From Pyropia haitanensis (Eukaryota > Rhodophyta > Bangiophyceae > Bangiales > Bangiaceae): a DNA stretch of 64,000 nucleotides. Where the stretch lies: the NCBI GenBank assembly GCA_008729055.1, contig SDUX01000003.1, positions 620,001-684,000 on the forward strand, read 5' to 3'. The position numbers and the translations under genes are program-made. Below the pieces are notes generated by a model. That model had not been told where the DNA came from. It ran no database searches and saw nothing but the letters and a program-made list of their open reading frames with translations. This document shows, piece after piece, positions 1 through 10,394 of the stretch (positions within the stretch are counted from its first letter, which is position 1; every line of letters starts with the position of its first letter).

Positions 1-1
1 G

Positions 2-280
2 GCGGGTATCTACAACGACCTCGGCTCGGGGGGCAACGTGGACCTGTGCATCATCAAGCGCGGCTCGACCGAGTACCTCCGTGGCTTTGCGACGGAGAAC
101 GCGCGCAAGTACCGCCGGCCTGCCGGCTACGCCTTCCCGCCGGGCACGACGGCGGTGCTGTCGAGCAAGTTCACGCGGCCGCTCAAGGAAATCGCGGTGG
201 TGGAAGAGGCGGGCGTGGCCGAGGCGGCGGTCGACGGATCTGCCACTCCCGCCGCGGGAGAAATGGACACCACCACCTGA
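2..280 (+). CDS. PSMB7: 20S proteasome subunit beta type-7 (beta 2), C-terminal part
   Basis: The reading frame is open from base 2 to a TGA at 278-280 and gives about 92 residues, so the gene starts before the window. The segment begins AGIYNDLGSGGNVDLCII, the conserved block near the C-terminus of the trypsin-like beta 2 subunit (PSMB7/PUP1), and continues with the family's C-terminal tail, including PPGTTAVLSSKF. This tail wraps around the neighbouring beta 3 subunit in known proteasomes. The catalytic N-terminal threonine lies outside the window. The last 30 residues are Ala/Glu-rich and end EMDTTT, slightly longer than in animals and fungi. Identification is by recognised family sequence. 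Confidence 0.93.
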   Translation, partial: AGIYNDLGSGGNVDLCIIKRGSTEYLRGFATENARKYRRPAGYAFPPGTTAVLSSKFTRPLKEIAVVEEAGVAEAAVDGSATPAAGEMDTTT

Positions 281-1131
281 GCGTATATTTCTGCGTGAGG
301 GTCTCGTCCACCGCTTTCTTTGTTGTTTGGTTTTGTATCGTGTTGGCTGTTGTTTTGTAAATCCGTGGCGGCCTTGCCTACAATCGGGTTGGTTTTTGGA
401 TGCACGCGACGGGTGTCAGGAAGCAACCAGCTGTTTGCGGGTACGTATCAGTCGACGACCACGTCATGACCAAGTCATGATGCAACGCTCGCAGGAACGG
501 CTGGCATACGACACAGTGGTGTGGTTGCGCGTCGATCCGTTTGGTGGCTCTCGTGCCGGCGGTGTTATGTGCTCCATGCCGACGCCTCTGTAGCCGAGTT
601 TCCCACACCAAGACCCCAGGTGGAACACTGCACAGTACGACACGCACGATGGACGTCCGGGGAGCCACCAGCGAGAACATGACCAAAATTTAATGCACAA
701 CAGCACACGCAATACAAGCGAGCAGCGGCAATGGCCACGCACGCGCGGCCCCACACAATCCAACCAGCCGAGGGGGCGTCCCGGGAACCAAGCAGACAGC
801 GGTCGCAGGTGGTGGCAGCTGGCAAAACATTCACTCCCCACAGCCAGGGTGTGCTCATTGATTGCGTCATGCGTCACCCCACACGGTGGCACAGCCGGGC
901 GGGAGGCACCGAGAGCACAGCGGTCAACGACGGCCCCAAAAGACGGCGTACCGCAGCAAGGTGCACCAGTGCTTCACCCCACTCACTTCGGGTGGCGGTA
1001 CAGTAGCAGACCCGTCTGCCCATTCAACACCACGAGTCTGCCCGCACCCGGGGACGGAGCGCGACCGCCCCAGACGTGCCGCTACCGCCAGTCCACTCAT
1101 GGCCGCCGTCGGACAAGCGCAGCTGGGGGCC
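281..1131. other. intergenic region between convergent genes
   Basis: The 3' flanks of the PSMB7-type gene (+) and the helix-hairpin-helix gene (-) meet here. Short open frames occur on both strands but none resembles a protein. I see no RNA gene or repeat. Confidence 0.5.
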
Positions 1132-2111
1132 CTACTCCAGGCGCTTCAGCAGCGTCTCCTGCGTCTTCTCCGCGGCAGACTGGGTGTTCTCCGACTCTGA
1201 GAGCGTCAGCAGCGCAGACGCCCAGGCGCAGTACTTGAACTCGGCCAGCTTGCGGACCGTATCCACGTGGTGGATGCCGAGCGCCTCGGCAGCGCTCTCG
1301 CCAACGCCCTGCAGCGCCGTCACAGGCGCGTCAAGGATCTCCTTCAGGCTCTTTGCCTCGTACGCCTCCACCACCGCCTCGTCAATGTTGAGGATGCACG
1401 GCGATGTGCGGGCGCCTTCCTCCTCCACTTCCGCCAGCGTCGCAATGGCCAGCGCCTTCTTGTACAGCGGCCACTCGCCCAGGTCGCGGATGGTCTTCAC
1501 ATTCAGCTCAGTGAACATGGTCGTGGCGCGCTCGCCCAGGCCGTTGAGCGCCGCCACCGGGCGGTCTACGATAGTGTGCAGATTCTCCTTGCGCACGCCA
1601 GCATCGAGGGCGCCATTCACGTTCATCGTGTACGTCGGAAGCTCCGTCAAAGCAGGGGGAGCCTCATCACTGCATGAACAACGGCGGCGCAGCAGCCAAG
1701 ACGTGAGGCAACGCCAAACAGCATCGAAGGCACCGCAGGGTGAGCGCGTGAGCGACCACAATGGGAGGACCATGAAGAGCTCATACACGTCAGTTTCCAT
1801 CACAACACGAAAGCGGCAACGAAGACGCAGACAACACGCACGCCCCACCGCCGAGCAGCAGCTACGATGGTGCACTTAAGTGATCACCGAGCAACAACAG
1901 TCAACCACGACCGAGGCACCATTGGCAGCGCCGACACCTCACGCGGAACAGACCAACGCACACACGCTCCCGCCGGGCAAGCCGCCCGCTGCCGACCCAA
2001 CCTACACCTTGGCCTTCTTCGCCGCCGGCTCCAGCTGCGCCTCCACCGCGGGGGCGACGTGGTCCACCACCGCCTCCACGGTCGTCGCACCGGCGGCGGC
2101 GGCGTCCGACA
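1132..2111 (-). CDS. tandem helix-hairpin-helix protein, function unknown
   Basis: Two exons. Exon 1 runs from the ATG at 2111 to 2006 (MSDAAAAGATTVEAVVDHV...). Exon 2 runs from 1669 to the TAG at 1134-1132. The 336-bp intron (2005-1670) starts GTAGGT, ends GCAG, and joins the frames cleanly (phase 2). The protein has about 213 residues. It contains two similar HhH-like segments, each reading roughly PVxALxGxGE followed by a helix and DTVRKLAEFKY or KTIRDLGEWPLYKKALA. Such helical repeats occur in bacterial and algal proteins of unknown function and in DUF4332-like families, where HhH folds often bind DNA or proteins. There is no catalytic motif and no clear targeting signal. The exon structure is well supported; the function is not known. 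Confidence 0.78.
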
Positions 2112-4040
2112 TGGCTGCGTGCACGAGTCGCAAGGGGCACACGGGGTGAAAAAGAAAAAAGGCGGGACGGGGGTACGGCCGCACGCTTCCGCAACGGCAG
2201 CAGCGAGAGAGGAAGCGAGGCGTGGCGCCGGGTGGTTTGCAAGGATTACGCAAGGAAGGGCACGTCGGCTGCGTCCCGCGGTACACGGCCGTAAGCGGGG
2301 CTCGTGTGGGCGAGCGGCGACGGATGGGTGGGGGGGGCGGCGGCAGCGGAGGTTAGGGCGCGCGCAACGGCGATAGGCGGTGGGCAGAAGCGCGGGCGGG
2401 CAGCGGAAAAAGGCGCGCGCGAACCTGTGCGTTGCGTACGCAGGTGCAGGGAGGGGGTGGTGGAGTGGGGGTGCGTTCCGCGCGTGGGGGCGGAGTGGTG
2501 GCGCGAAGGCGGCCAGCGGCGACGCGCGCGCCCTTTGGGCCAGTGTGAGCCGCGTGACGGGGTGCGGGCGGCGGCGTGCGTGCAATTCCATTGGCGCCCG
2601 CCCACGCGCAGCCGCCGCCGAGAGGGGTGCCGGTGAAGGCGGGAAGAGCGCTGACAAGACACCGCACACCCCCGCGAGCGCCGCCGTGTGCGCGGGGTCG
2701 GGCGTGCGGCCGGGCGGACGGTCGGGCGGGCGGTCGAGCCCCCGCAGGAGGGGCAGCGGTGGGGGAAAACGCGCGCCCCCGCGGCGGCACCCGCGGCGGC
2801 CCCCGCGAGACGCGTTGCGATTAGGCGGGCGGCCTGCGGGGGCGCGCTGGAGCGCACGACCACCCCCCCCCCGCCCCCCCAGTGGCCGAACGACGCGGCC
2901 GTCAAAGTGGTCGGATCCCGCGCGCTGCGCGCGCGAGCGCGCCCACCACCGCTGCCTGGCATCCCAGATCCGAGTCGTCTTGTTTTTGTTGCCACTGTTT
3001 TCGCAGCCTGCAGGCGGCACGAGGGCTGCAGCCGGCTGGCCGAGGCACCCCCCCCCGCAACCCTCCCTCTTGCGGGCACGCGTGCGGGAGATGTCGCGGC
3101 TGGTGACCGCCCGTTACACGCCGGATGCAAAGCGGACCGCGGCGGCTGCGGCCGCGGCGCTTGGCCCCAACGGCCAATGGATGCCTGTGATTGGTCAGTT
3201 CCGCGTGGGAGGACGCAAATTGCAGAGCCCCTCCTTCTTCACCGGATACACGAGATGCACAAGGACCGATCTATTGACGGCTGACCTGCATGGCGGAGAA
3301 ATAGTGGGGTGCTGCCGTTGCAATTGGTTGGACCGACCGACCGCGCTGACCCTGGTCAAAGATCTCACCAATCAGCGCTGGACAACACAACGTGTCATGT
3401 CAACAGCGAGGCCAAGAAGAAGACTTGAATTCAAGTGCATCCAATGACCAGTACGGTTCGGTCCCCACCCGCAACCCCACGTGGCTAGGCAGGGCGCGCA
3501 AAGAACACCGCGTTCGCGCAACTGGGGCAGAACCGCAGGCAGACCATCTACATGCACGAGGTGGGGCCACCACCACACGCCTGGACACGAGCCACAGTCG
3601 GTCCTCGTAGCCCCAGAAAGTGACACTCTGTCGCCCGCGATGCACACCCACAGGCGCCGGGTGTCACAGCGGGACTACAGCAATAGCAGAGAACAGAAAG
3701 GAGGGAATGCAAACGCACAGCGACAGCAAGGCGGGTGTGTGGGATAGGCCGTGGCTGCGCCCGTAGTCCACGGGTTCTCCACCAGTCTCGACGCCACTGA
3801 CACAGGGTGAAGTGCGGCTATGGGCGCGGCGAAGCGGTCGGACTCCCGCGGGATGCCGGCGCGGCGGCGCCGGTCGCTGGTCCAAACGGCCAAGCCGGCG
3901 CAGGCGGCGGGGCGCCCGCCCCACCCATCTCGCCCCCCCACCGCGCCCCCCCTCCCCTGGCATGTACGGATGCATCCACAGCCCATCACGCAGGCACCCG
4001 CCCTCCCCCCCCTGGCTTCCACGTCCGCTGCTCGCAAAGT
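2112..4040. other. GC-rich intergenic region
   Basis: This 1.9-kb stretch holds the 5' flank of the helix-hairpin-helix gene and the 3' flank of the NDUFAF2-like gene. Long open frames on both strands (for example 2380-3447 and 1884-3020) are Arg/Pro/Ala-rich, overlap each other and match nothing I know. From about 2860 the sequence has poly-C runs; from 3180 to 3800 it is less GC-rich. No gene is supported. Confidence 0.45.
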
Positions 4041-4517
4041 CTACCAAAAAAAAGTACCCGCAGGTCCTTGCCACGACGGCGCAACTGCCTCACAAGGGTG
4101 ACGACGGTGGCGGCGGTGGCGGTGCGCGCCGCGGCTGCCGCCGCCGCGGCGACCGCGCCCCCCCCCCGCCCCAGGCGACCACGCGGCGGGGACAAACGCC
4201 CCGCCGCCCTGCGCACATGCAACGCCCCCGCCGCAACCACCCCCCCCCCCCGCCGGCCCCAACGACATCACCACCCACAGTGGCGGCGTCAATGCACAAA
4301 CCAACAAAAACGCCTCGCAATGGGGCGGCACACACGGGTGAGTGTCAGATCCACATCCTCCCCCCTTCCCCCCACGAACCCTCCTCCCGCGGGGACAGAA
4401 GGGGGGACACTCGCAGTAGGTGCTGCCCCCACTGGACCCTTGAAGCCTCCCCCCTGCCAACTGGCTTCCCTTCAATCCGCCCCTCAGAGCAAAGCGGTCG
4501 ACGTACCTCGTCATGAT

Positions 4518-4562
<45 letters not shown>

Positions 4563-5221
4563 GCGACACTGCCGCGCCAGATCCCCCCAAAGCAGCAATC
4601 CGCGCCGCCGCGGTCGCGTCGTCCAGGCCACCAAGGCCGCCGGGGCCCCCACCCCCCGCCGCCGCCGCCGCCGAAGCGTCGGCGGCGGGGTCCCCCTCCC
4701 CCCCCACCGGAGCCCCCCCCCCGCGACCAGCGGCGCCGACTGCGCGTGGAGGCCCCCGTCAGCCGGGCTGTTGCGCCCCCCAATAGTCAGCGCGAGCATC
4801 TGCTGGATCTGCCGCGCCTGGTCCGCCGCCTTGTCCGCGGGCGCGTCGGCCGCCGCGCAGCCACCGCCGCCGCCGCCGCCCGCCCCGCCGCCACCAGACG
4901 CAATCCACCGCAGCCGCTCCTTTTCATCGCGCACCTCGAGCGCCGCGACGCGCTCGCGCAACGCCGCGGCCGCGTCAGCGGCGGCGGCCAGCTCGGCGGG
5001 CGTCGGCGGGTGGGGGCGGGCGTAACGGAGCCACGCCGACCACTGGACGGGCATGTGGGGGGAGAGCGGGTCGGCCGACAGGACGAAGCGCTTTTGGGTG
5101 GCGGGGGGGCGGGGGGGGCGGGGGGGGACACGTAGTACCGGTTCGCCGCCGAGTCCGTGCCGACGAGGCGCCGGGAGAGGAGGGTGTCCACGAGGGGGGC
5201 CAGCCGCGCACGCCATGCCAT
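4041..5221 (-). CDS. NDUFAF2: mitochondrial complex I assembly factor, NDUFAF2/mimitin family
   Basis: The ATG at 5221 opens MAWRARLAPLVDTLLSRRLV, then GTDSAANRYYV, the diagnostic start of the NDUFA12/NDUFAF2 family (GTD-x-x-G/A-N-x-YY). After a C-run the frame changes and continues KRFVLSADPLSPHMPVQWSA, then WLRYARPHPPTPAEL, the family core (basic-RFV, WxAWLRxxRxxPPT). A further C-run near 4690-4735 shifts to a Gly/Ala/Pro-rich linker. An AG|GTACGT donor at 4506 and a GCAG acceptor at 4209 define a 298-bp phase-0 intron. Exon 2 opens GGGAFVPAAWSPG, matching the C-terminal F-x-P-x-x-W motif of NDUFAF2. The stop is at 4041. Members act in the mitochondrial matrix late in complex I assembly. 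Two frame breaks at homopolymers suggest sequence errors; the extreme C-terminus is uncertain. Confidence 0.8.
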
Positions 5222-6291
5222 GGGGGGCGGCGAGAAGGAACAGCAGGGAGGACGGCAGGGAGCACCAAGAAGAACGCTGACCAGGAGGGAGATACGCACC
5301 GAGAAGCAGCAGACGCGGAGGTGGGCGGAGCACCGAAAAGAAGCAAACGTGGAGGCAGGCGGCGCACCGTGAAGACGCAGACCCAGAAAAAAAGTCGGAG
5401 CACCGGGAAGAAACAGACGTGGCGGGTTGTGGGGAGGGAGGGGGCGTGGACGGCCGCCGTACAGTCGACAGCTACGCTCAGTACGGCCAAGGTGGAGGCG
5501 GTGCCCGCGAGGACGGCGATGCAATGGCTCTGTGCGTGCCAAACCTGGTGGCAGTCAGCCCCTCGAACAATTCGTCCGGAGATGAGGGGTGTCACTTTTA
5601 CGACAGCGACTCCCTGCAGACACGGGGCGGCTGGGCTTCGAACCACGTGCTGATGGCATCGAACGGCAATCCACTCCTTTTTGTCCACGTGCTTTTCGCT
5701 CGTGCGCAGTGCGCACGCAGGCCGCTTGGATGGAAGTGGTTCCCGCGAAGAGGGTTGGTGGTTGGGGGGGGGGCCACCCTCCCCTGTCGCACAGATCGCC
5801 CCCCCCGCGCCCGCCGCCAAGTCCGGCGCGCGGCCCTTGGGAACGGTGTGTGGCAGTTGTGGCCGCGCCGGCGGCTGCCGCCGCGCTCGCGACGACGTGG
5901 CCGTCGCCCGCGAGGTGCGGGCTGACGGCGGTTGTCGGCGCTCCCACCCGCGCTCTCCACTGTTGACAGCAGCGGCGGCGGGACCTGCCACTTTTTTTCT
6001 TGTCCTTTTTTTTTGCCGCCTGCCGGCGGTACTCTGCTCGGGCTGTTCGTGTGGCGCCCCGGGACTTGGCCGTGACGCGCTCGTGGCGGCGGCGGGGTAC
6101 ACGGGACGCACGCCTCATCTTGGGCGGTTTGCTTCCTGCGGCATCCTGACGGGCGGGTTGGACGCGCCTTTCCCATCAAGACTGCCTGGTTGGCCTCATC
6201 CCCTCTTCCCCTCCCTTTTTCTGCCCCATTGTCCCCCCCTTATTGTCCGCCTGCGCTTTTCTATTCCCCCTCGCCCCCACTCCCCTTCGCC
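5222..6291. other. divergent promoter region
   Basis: This 1.07-kb interval separates the start codons of the NDUFAF2-like gene (-) and the acidic nuclear protein gene (+), so it must hold both promoters. It contains a T-rich stretch at 5993-6015. The last 120 bases before the + start codon are pyrimidine-rich, plausibly a 5' leader. I see no protein or RNA gene. Confidence 0.45.
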
Positions 6292-7326
6292 ATGTCGGAC
6301 CTTTCCGACGATGATGACACGCTTGCCGTCACCCGCCCACCAGCCCGTGGCAGCCGTGGCAGCGCCGCGTACGCCCCCGCGGATGACGACTCGGAGGCGG
6401 AGGATGACGCGCCGCTGACGTCCCGCCTGTCTCGTGGTGGTGGCGGCTCCGGCGGCAGCCGTGGGGCGGGCGCTACGGCCAACGGGCAGTCTGCGGCGGG
6501 GATGGACGGGATGGAGGAGGAGGAGGAAGAGGAAGAGGAAGAGGAGGACGAGGACGAGGAGGAAGACGGTGACTGGGACGGCGGCGCGGCCGGCGCCGCG
6601 ACGGGCAGTGAAGGTGGCGGTGGCGCTGCCGCTGCCGACGACGACGGGGGTGACTATGAGGATGAGGACATGGATGATGGCGACGAGGATGACGACGACG
6701 TGCCGCTGGTCGCGCGCCGCCCATCGCCCGGGTCGGCTGGCCCCGCCGCGGCCGCGGCCGCAGCCGCGGCGCCGCCGCCGTCGCGGGGGCGGGGCTTTGC
6801 CAAGGCCGCGGCGCCGCCGGCAAAGAAAGCGGCCACCCCCAAGAAGCCCCCGACCCCGCGGGGTAAGGCGGCGGCGGCGGCGGCCAAGGCGACGCCCGCC
6901 AAACCGACGCCCGCGCGGGGAAAAAAGGCGGCCGCGGGCGCAACGACGCCCGCGGCCAAGCGGAAGGCGGTCAAGGCAGAGGCGGACGCGGCCGTCGCGT
7001 CGGCGGGCGGCGCCGCCAGCGGTTCCGGCAAGAAGTTTGAGATACCCGGCCAGCGGCGAGAGACGCCGCCGCGCAACGACGCGGCGCGCCTCTTTTACGA
7101 GAGCCTCTACGCGGAGAAGGGGGGCGTGACGGGCGCGGCGGTGCTGGCCAAGCGCGCCAAGGTGCCGGCGACCAAGGGCAAGGGCAAGGCCGCCGCCGCC
7201 GCCGCCGCGGCAGCGGCTGCGTCGTCGGGCGGGTCGGCCATGGCCGAGGCGTGGATGCTCGCGCACGGGCTGCTCGAGCCAGAGCTGGCGCGCCAGATTT
7301 TGGAGGAGAAGAAGGCGGGGAGGTAG
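6292..7326 (+). CDS. acidic and lysine/alanine-rich nuclear protein with a conserved C-terminal motif
   Basis: A single-exon gene of 344 residues that starts MSDLSDDDDTLAV at the ATG after a pyrimidine-rich leader. Residues 1-140 are acidic, with Asp/Glu runs around 70-90 and 120-140. Residues 150-245 are Ala/Lys/Pro-rich in the style of histone H1 tails (repeated TPAKPTPARGKKAA-like units). The C-terminal 90 residues are the conserved part: FEIPGQRRETPPRNDAARLF, then YESLYAEK, and after an Ala/Lys insert MAEAWMLAHGLLEPELARQI. I recognise this pattern (PGQ...P...LRxFYESLY...MAxxWMxxxGLL) from plant nuclear proteins of unknown role. Nuclear location and chromatin association are inferred from composition only. 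The frame is intact despite repeats. Confidence 0.8.
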   Translation: MSDLSDDDDTLAVTRPPARGSRGSAAYAPADDDSEAEDDAPLTSRLSRGGGGSGGSRGAGATANGQSAAGMDGMEEEEEEEEEEEDEDEEEDGDWDGGAAGAATGSEGGGGAAAADDDGGDYEDEDMDDGDEDDDDVPLVARRPSPGSAGPAAAAAAAAAPPPSRGRGFAKAAAPPAKKAATPKKPPTPRGKAAAAAAKATPAKPTPARGKKAAAGATTPAAKRKAVKAEADAAVASAGGAASGSGKKFEIPGQRRETPPRNDAARLFYESLYAEKGGVTGAAVLAKRAKVPATKGKGKAAAAAAAAAAASSGGSAMAEAWMLAHGLLEPELARQILEEKKAGR

Positions 7327-8980
7327 GCTGTGAACTCAGGGGAAGGGGGGGGGGGGGGGCAGGGATTGGCGGGCGGCAGTGTCGGTAGTTTTTGTGGAGG
7401 GGGGCCGACGGGGCGAGCCGAGGGCGAGGGTGAGGAGTGACCAACGCGAGGGCGGGCGAGGGGGGGACCGCATCTGGGTTGACGGGGGGGGGGGGGAGGC
7501 GGGAGGGCGGGGGTGACGGTGACCGGGGAAGGTGTATGGGGCGGCTGTGGTTTGTGCGTTCCACTATCGTGTTTGCGTGGCATCGTCGGCCGCCGGCGGG
7601 ACCGCCTGCGGCGGTGAGGCGTGCTAATCCGCCCCCGAGCGGGCGTCTGGCACGGCGGCATCCGGCATGTTCTTTGCGCACGACGTCTCTCGCGGGCGGC
7701 TCTGGCGACGCAGACCGGCGGGCCGCGCCGGGACAGCAGCGGAGCGGAGACCGGGGGGGGGGGCGGGGGACCAAGCAGGCGGGGGACCAAGCAGGCGGCG
7801 CTCTCCCCCGCTCCGCCATGGGAGCGCCCTCAAGAAGCCGGTGGTCGTCGCCCAGCTGGCATCGTCGCACTGCTGGCGCGTTCCTGGACGCGGACACCAC
7901 GACGACCGGCTCGTGGGGGTGGCGGGAGGGCACCGACGGCGGGGGGTGGCGCGGCGCGCCATTCCCCGCCCACCCCCTCCTGGGACGCTACGCACCGTGC
8001 CCGCCAGTGGGCAAACGACCTGGCAGTGGAGGCGCGGTGGGTGGCGGGGCCGGGGGGGGGGGGGGGGCGGTGTGAGGCGGGCGCCGACGATGACGGCTGC
8101 CACCCCCACGCCGCGGGTCGCCGGCGATCCGCCGGCGACGGCCTTCCCTCTCCCCCCCAGGCGGTCACTGCAAGCGCCACCATCCTCGCGCTCCCCGACG
8201 TCCTTTTGTTTCGCTTTGCTTGCGGATGGTAGCGACGTCTGTCACCGCGCGCCGCCGAGCCGTTTGCCGAGCGCCGTTGCGGCTCTGCGCGAGGCGTGGC
8301 CGTTGAGCTTGTGTTTGGGCGGGTGGCGTCGGGCCGGGGGTGTCTGGGGAAATCCTGTACACGTGGGGTTGTTTTCCCGCCCGACGGGATGGGGCAGGCG
8401 GGGCCGGTGTCTGGACTACGAGCAGGTGCTCCCCGCCTTGGCCTCGCTCCTCATCCCAGTGCCGCGCTCACAGAGCCGACCCCTTGCAGTCCTGTTCGCC
8501 AACGACCATCACTACGCATCATGCGGATGGACACTCCCAAGACTTCAGCGCGAGGGTCTGCTGGTCACGCGCAGGCGGCAGGGCAGACCGGTCGGGCGCG
8601 GTCACTGTCGGAAACGATGGGTGGTTACATCCGCGCCCCCCCCTCCACCCGATGACTCACGCGGCTGGAGGCGGCGTCGCCGCTGGTGCGGCGGGCAATC
8701 ACCGGTGGAGGGGGTGTGGAATACGAGACTGGCATGCTACAAGGATACCAGACATGAACTGTCGGCCCGTCGAGCGCTCCTCCGACTCCCTCTCTCCTTC
8801 CAGCGTCTTTGCAAGCGCATCGTTCGTGCCAAGTGCCCTCAAGACGCTAATGCTTGCAACAGGGCTTCTCGGAGGCGTCTGCCTCTTCCGTGCTCGTCCC
8901 TCCAGTTCGCGGCGGTCTTTCATTCTCGCTTCCTGGCATCCCCACTGCCAACAAGCTTACGTCCCCTGCCCCTCCTCCCT
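7327..8980. other. intergenic region with G and C homopolymer runs
   Basis: The region between the acidic nuclear gene and the first TIR element has poly-G runs at about 7343-7358, 7486-7496 and 8050-8070. Overlapping frames on both strands are low-complexity and mutually exclusive. No gene is recognised. Confidence 0.45.
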
Positions 8981-9672
8981 GCGCACCGCCGGCTAAACCG
9001 GCTCAAGCTCTCCTTGCGATTTTCGTTGTAATCAGGGCCCGCAAGGATTTGAGGGCCCTCTTTCTCGACTCCTGATGGAGCATTTTCTGCATTTTTCAGT
9101 TTTTCTTTTGCAAGTGGGGCTTCTGGTCCTTCGCCCCCTCTTCGCCTCATACGAGCAGAAGCGTCACGAGCTGGGCCATCCAGCGACTACGACTCCGTGA
9201 CGGGCGGTCAACCGAAACGCCTCTTCACAGCGCGCTATACAACATGGTGCTCGGCGACATCCCGACGATCGCAAGCCGAATGCGTGAACCGCAACGACGT
9301 TGTAAAAGACGTGTTGTACACGTCGTGAGTCAAAAAATCTCCCGCTCGGTGTGTCGCCCGCTAGCAAGAAAAGTGACTGATATAGAGCGACCAAGGTCAT
9401 TGCGTGGGCGCCCGCTCTCACTTCCGGGCCTCTCATTGGTTACAGTATAATGATGAATGTCAGGGAATGGCCGGGAGATATCCACAACAAGAACGCAAAA
9501 GCGGTGAGAGTGGGCGAGAATGTGGAAACAACACTCGTTTCGCAACGGGCTGCGATTTTCGCAATTCTTTGCGATGCCACGGCTTTGCGACACACCCGTT
9601 TTCAGCAAGCGGACGGCGTTGCTGGCAGCCAAAAAGCAGCCGGATCTTGAGCCGGTTTAGCCGGCGGTGCGC
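8981..9672. mobile_element. TIR element, copy 1 of a tandem pair (MITE-like)
   Basis: A 692-bp unit bounded by perfect 27-bp terminal inverted repeats at 8981-9007 (begins GCGCACCGCCGGCTAAACCG) and 9646-9672. It encodes no transposase and is less GC-rich than its surroundings, so it looks like a non-autonomous DNA element. I could not find a convincing target-site duplication. A near-identical copy in the same orientation lies 32 bp downstream. Confidence 0.8.
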
Positions 9673-9704
9673 TGCGCCCTGCTACGAGAGGATGCGGACC
9701 ACCA

Positions 9705-10394
9705 GCGCACCGCCGGCTAAACCGGCTCAAGCTCTCCTTGCGATTTTCGTTGTAAACAGAGCTCGCAAGGATTTGCGGGCCCTCTTTCTCGACTCCTGAT
9801 GGAGCATTTTCTGCACTTTTCAGTTTATCTTTTGAAAGAAGGGCTTCTGGTCCTTCGCCCCCTCCTCGCCTCATACGTGCAGAACCGTCACGAGCTGGGC
9901 CATCCAGCGACAACGACCCCGTGACGGGCGGTCAACCGAAATGCCTCTTCACAGCGCGCTATACAACATGGTGCTCGGCGACATCCCGACGATCGCAAGC
10001 CGAATGCGTGAACCGCAACGACGTTGTAAAAGACGTGTTGTACACGTCGTGAGTCAAAAAATCTCCCGCTCGGTGTGTCGCCCGCTAGCAAGAAAAGTGA
10101 CTGATATAGAGCGACCAAGGTCATTTCGTGGGCGCCCGCTCTCACTTCCGGGCCTCTCATTGGTTACAGTATAATGATGCATGTCAGGGAATGGCCGGGA
10201 GATATCCACAACAAGAACGCAAAAGCGGTGAGAGTGGGCGAGAATGTGGAAACAACACTCGTTTCGCAACGGGCTGCGATTTCCGCAATTCTTTGCGATG
10301 CCACGGCTTTGCGACACCCGGTTTCAGCAAGCGGACGGCGTTGCTGGCAGCCAAAAAGCAGCCGGATCTTGAGCCGGTTTAGCCGGCGGTGCGC
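9705..10394. mobile_element. TIR element, copy 2 of a tandem pair (MITE-like)
   Basis: A 690-bp unit with the same perfect 27-bp inverted termini (9705-9731 and 10368-10394). It differs from copy 1 by scattered substitutions and a small indel, so the two are recent relatives. The 32-bp spacer 9673-9704 separates them. There is no coding capacity for a transposase. Confidence 0.8.

Noticed and set aside
2380..3447. A possible plus-strand gene ending at 3447
   Set aside because: The later part (MSRLVTARYTPDAKRTA...) is briefly protein-like, but no homology, leader or splice pattern supports it.
7667..9031. A 454-codon plus-strand frame
   Set aside because: It spans homopolymer-rich DNA, is low-complexity, and runs into the TIR element; no family is recognised.
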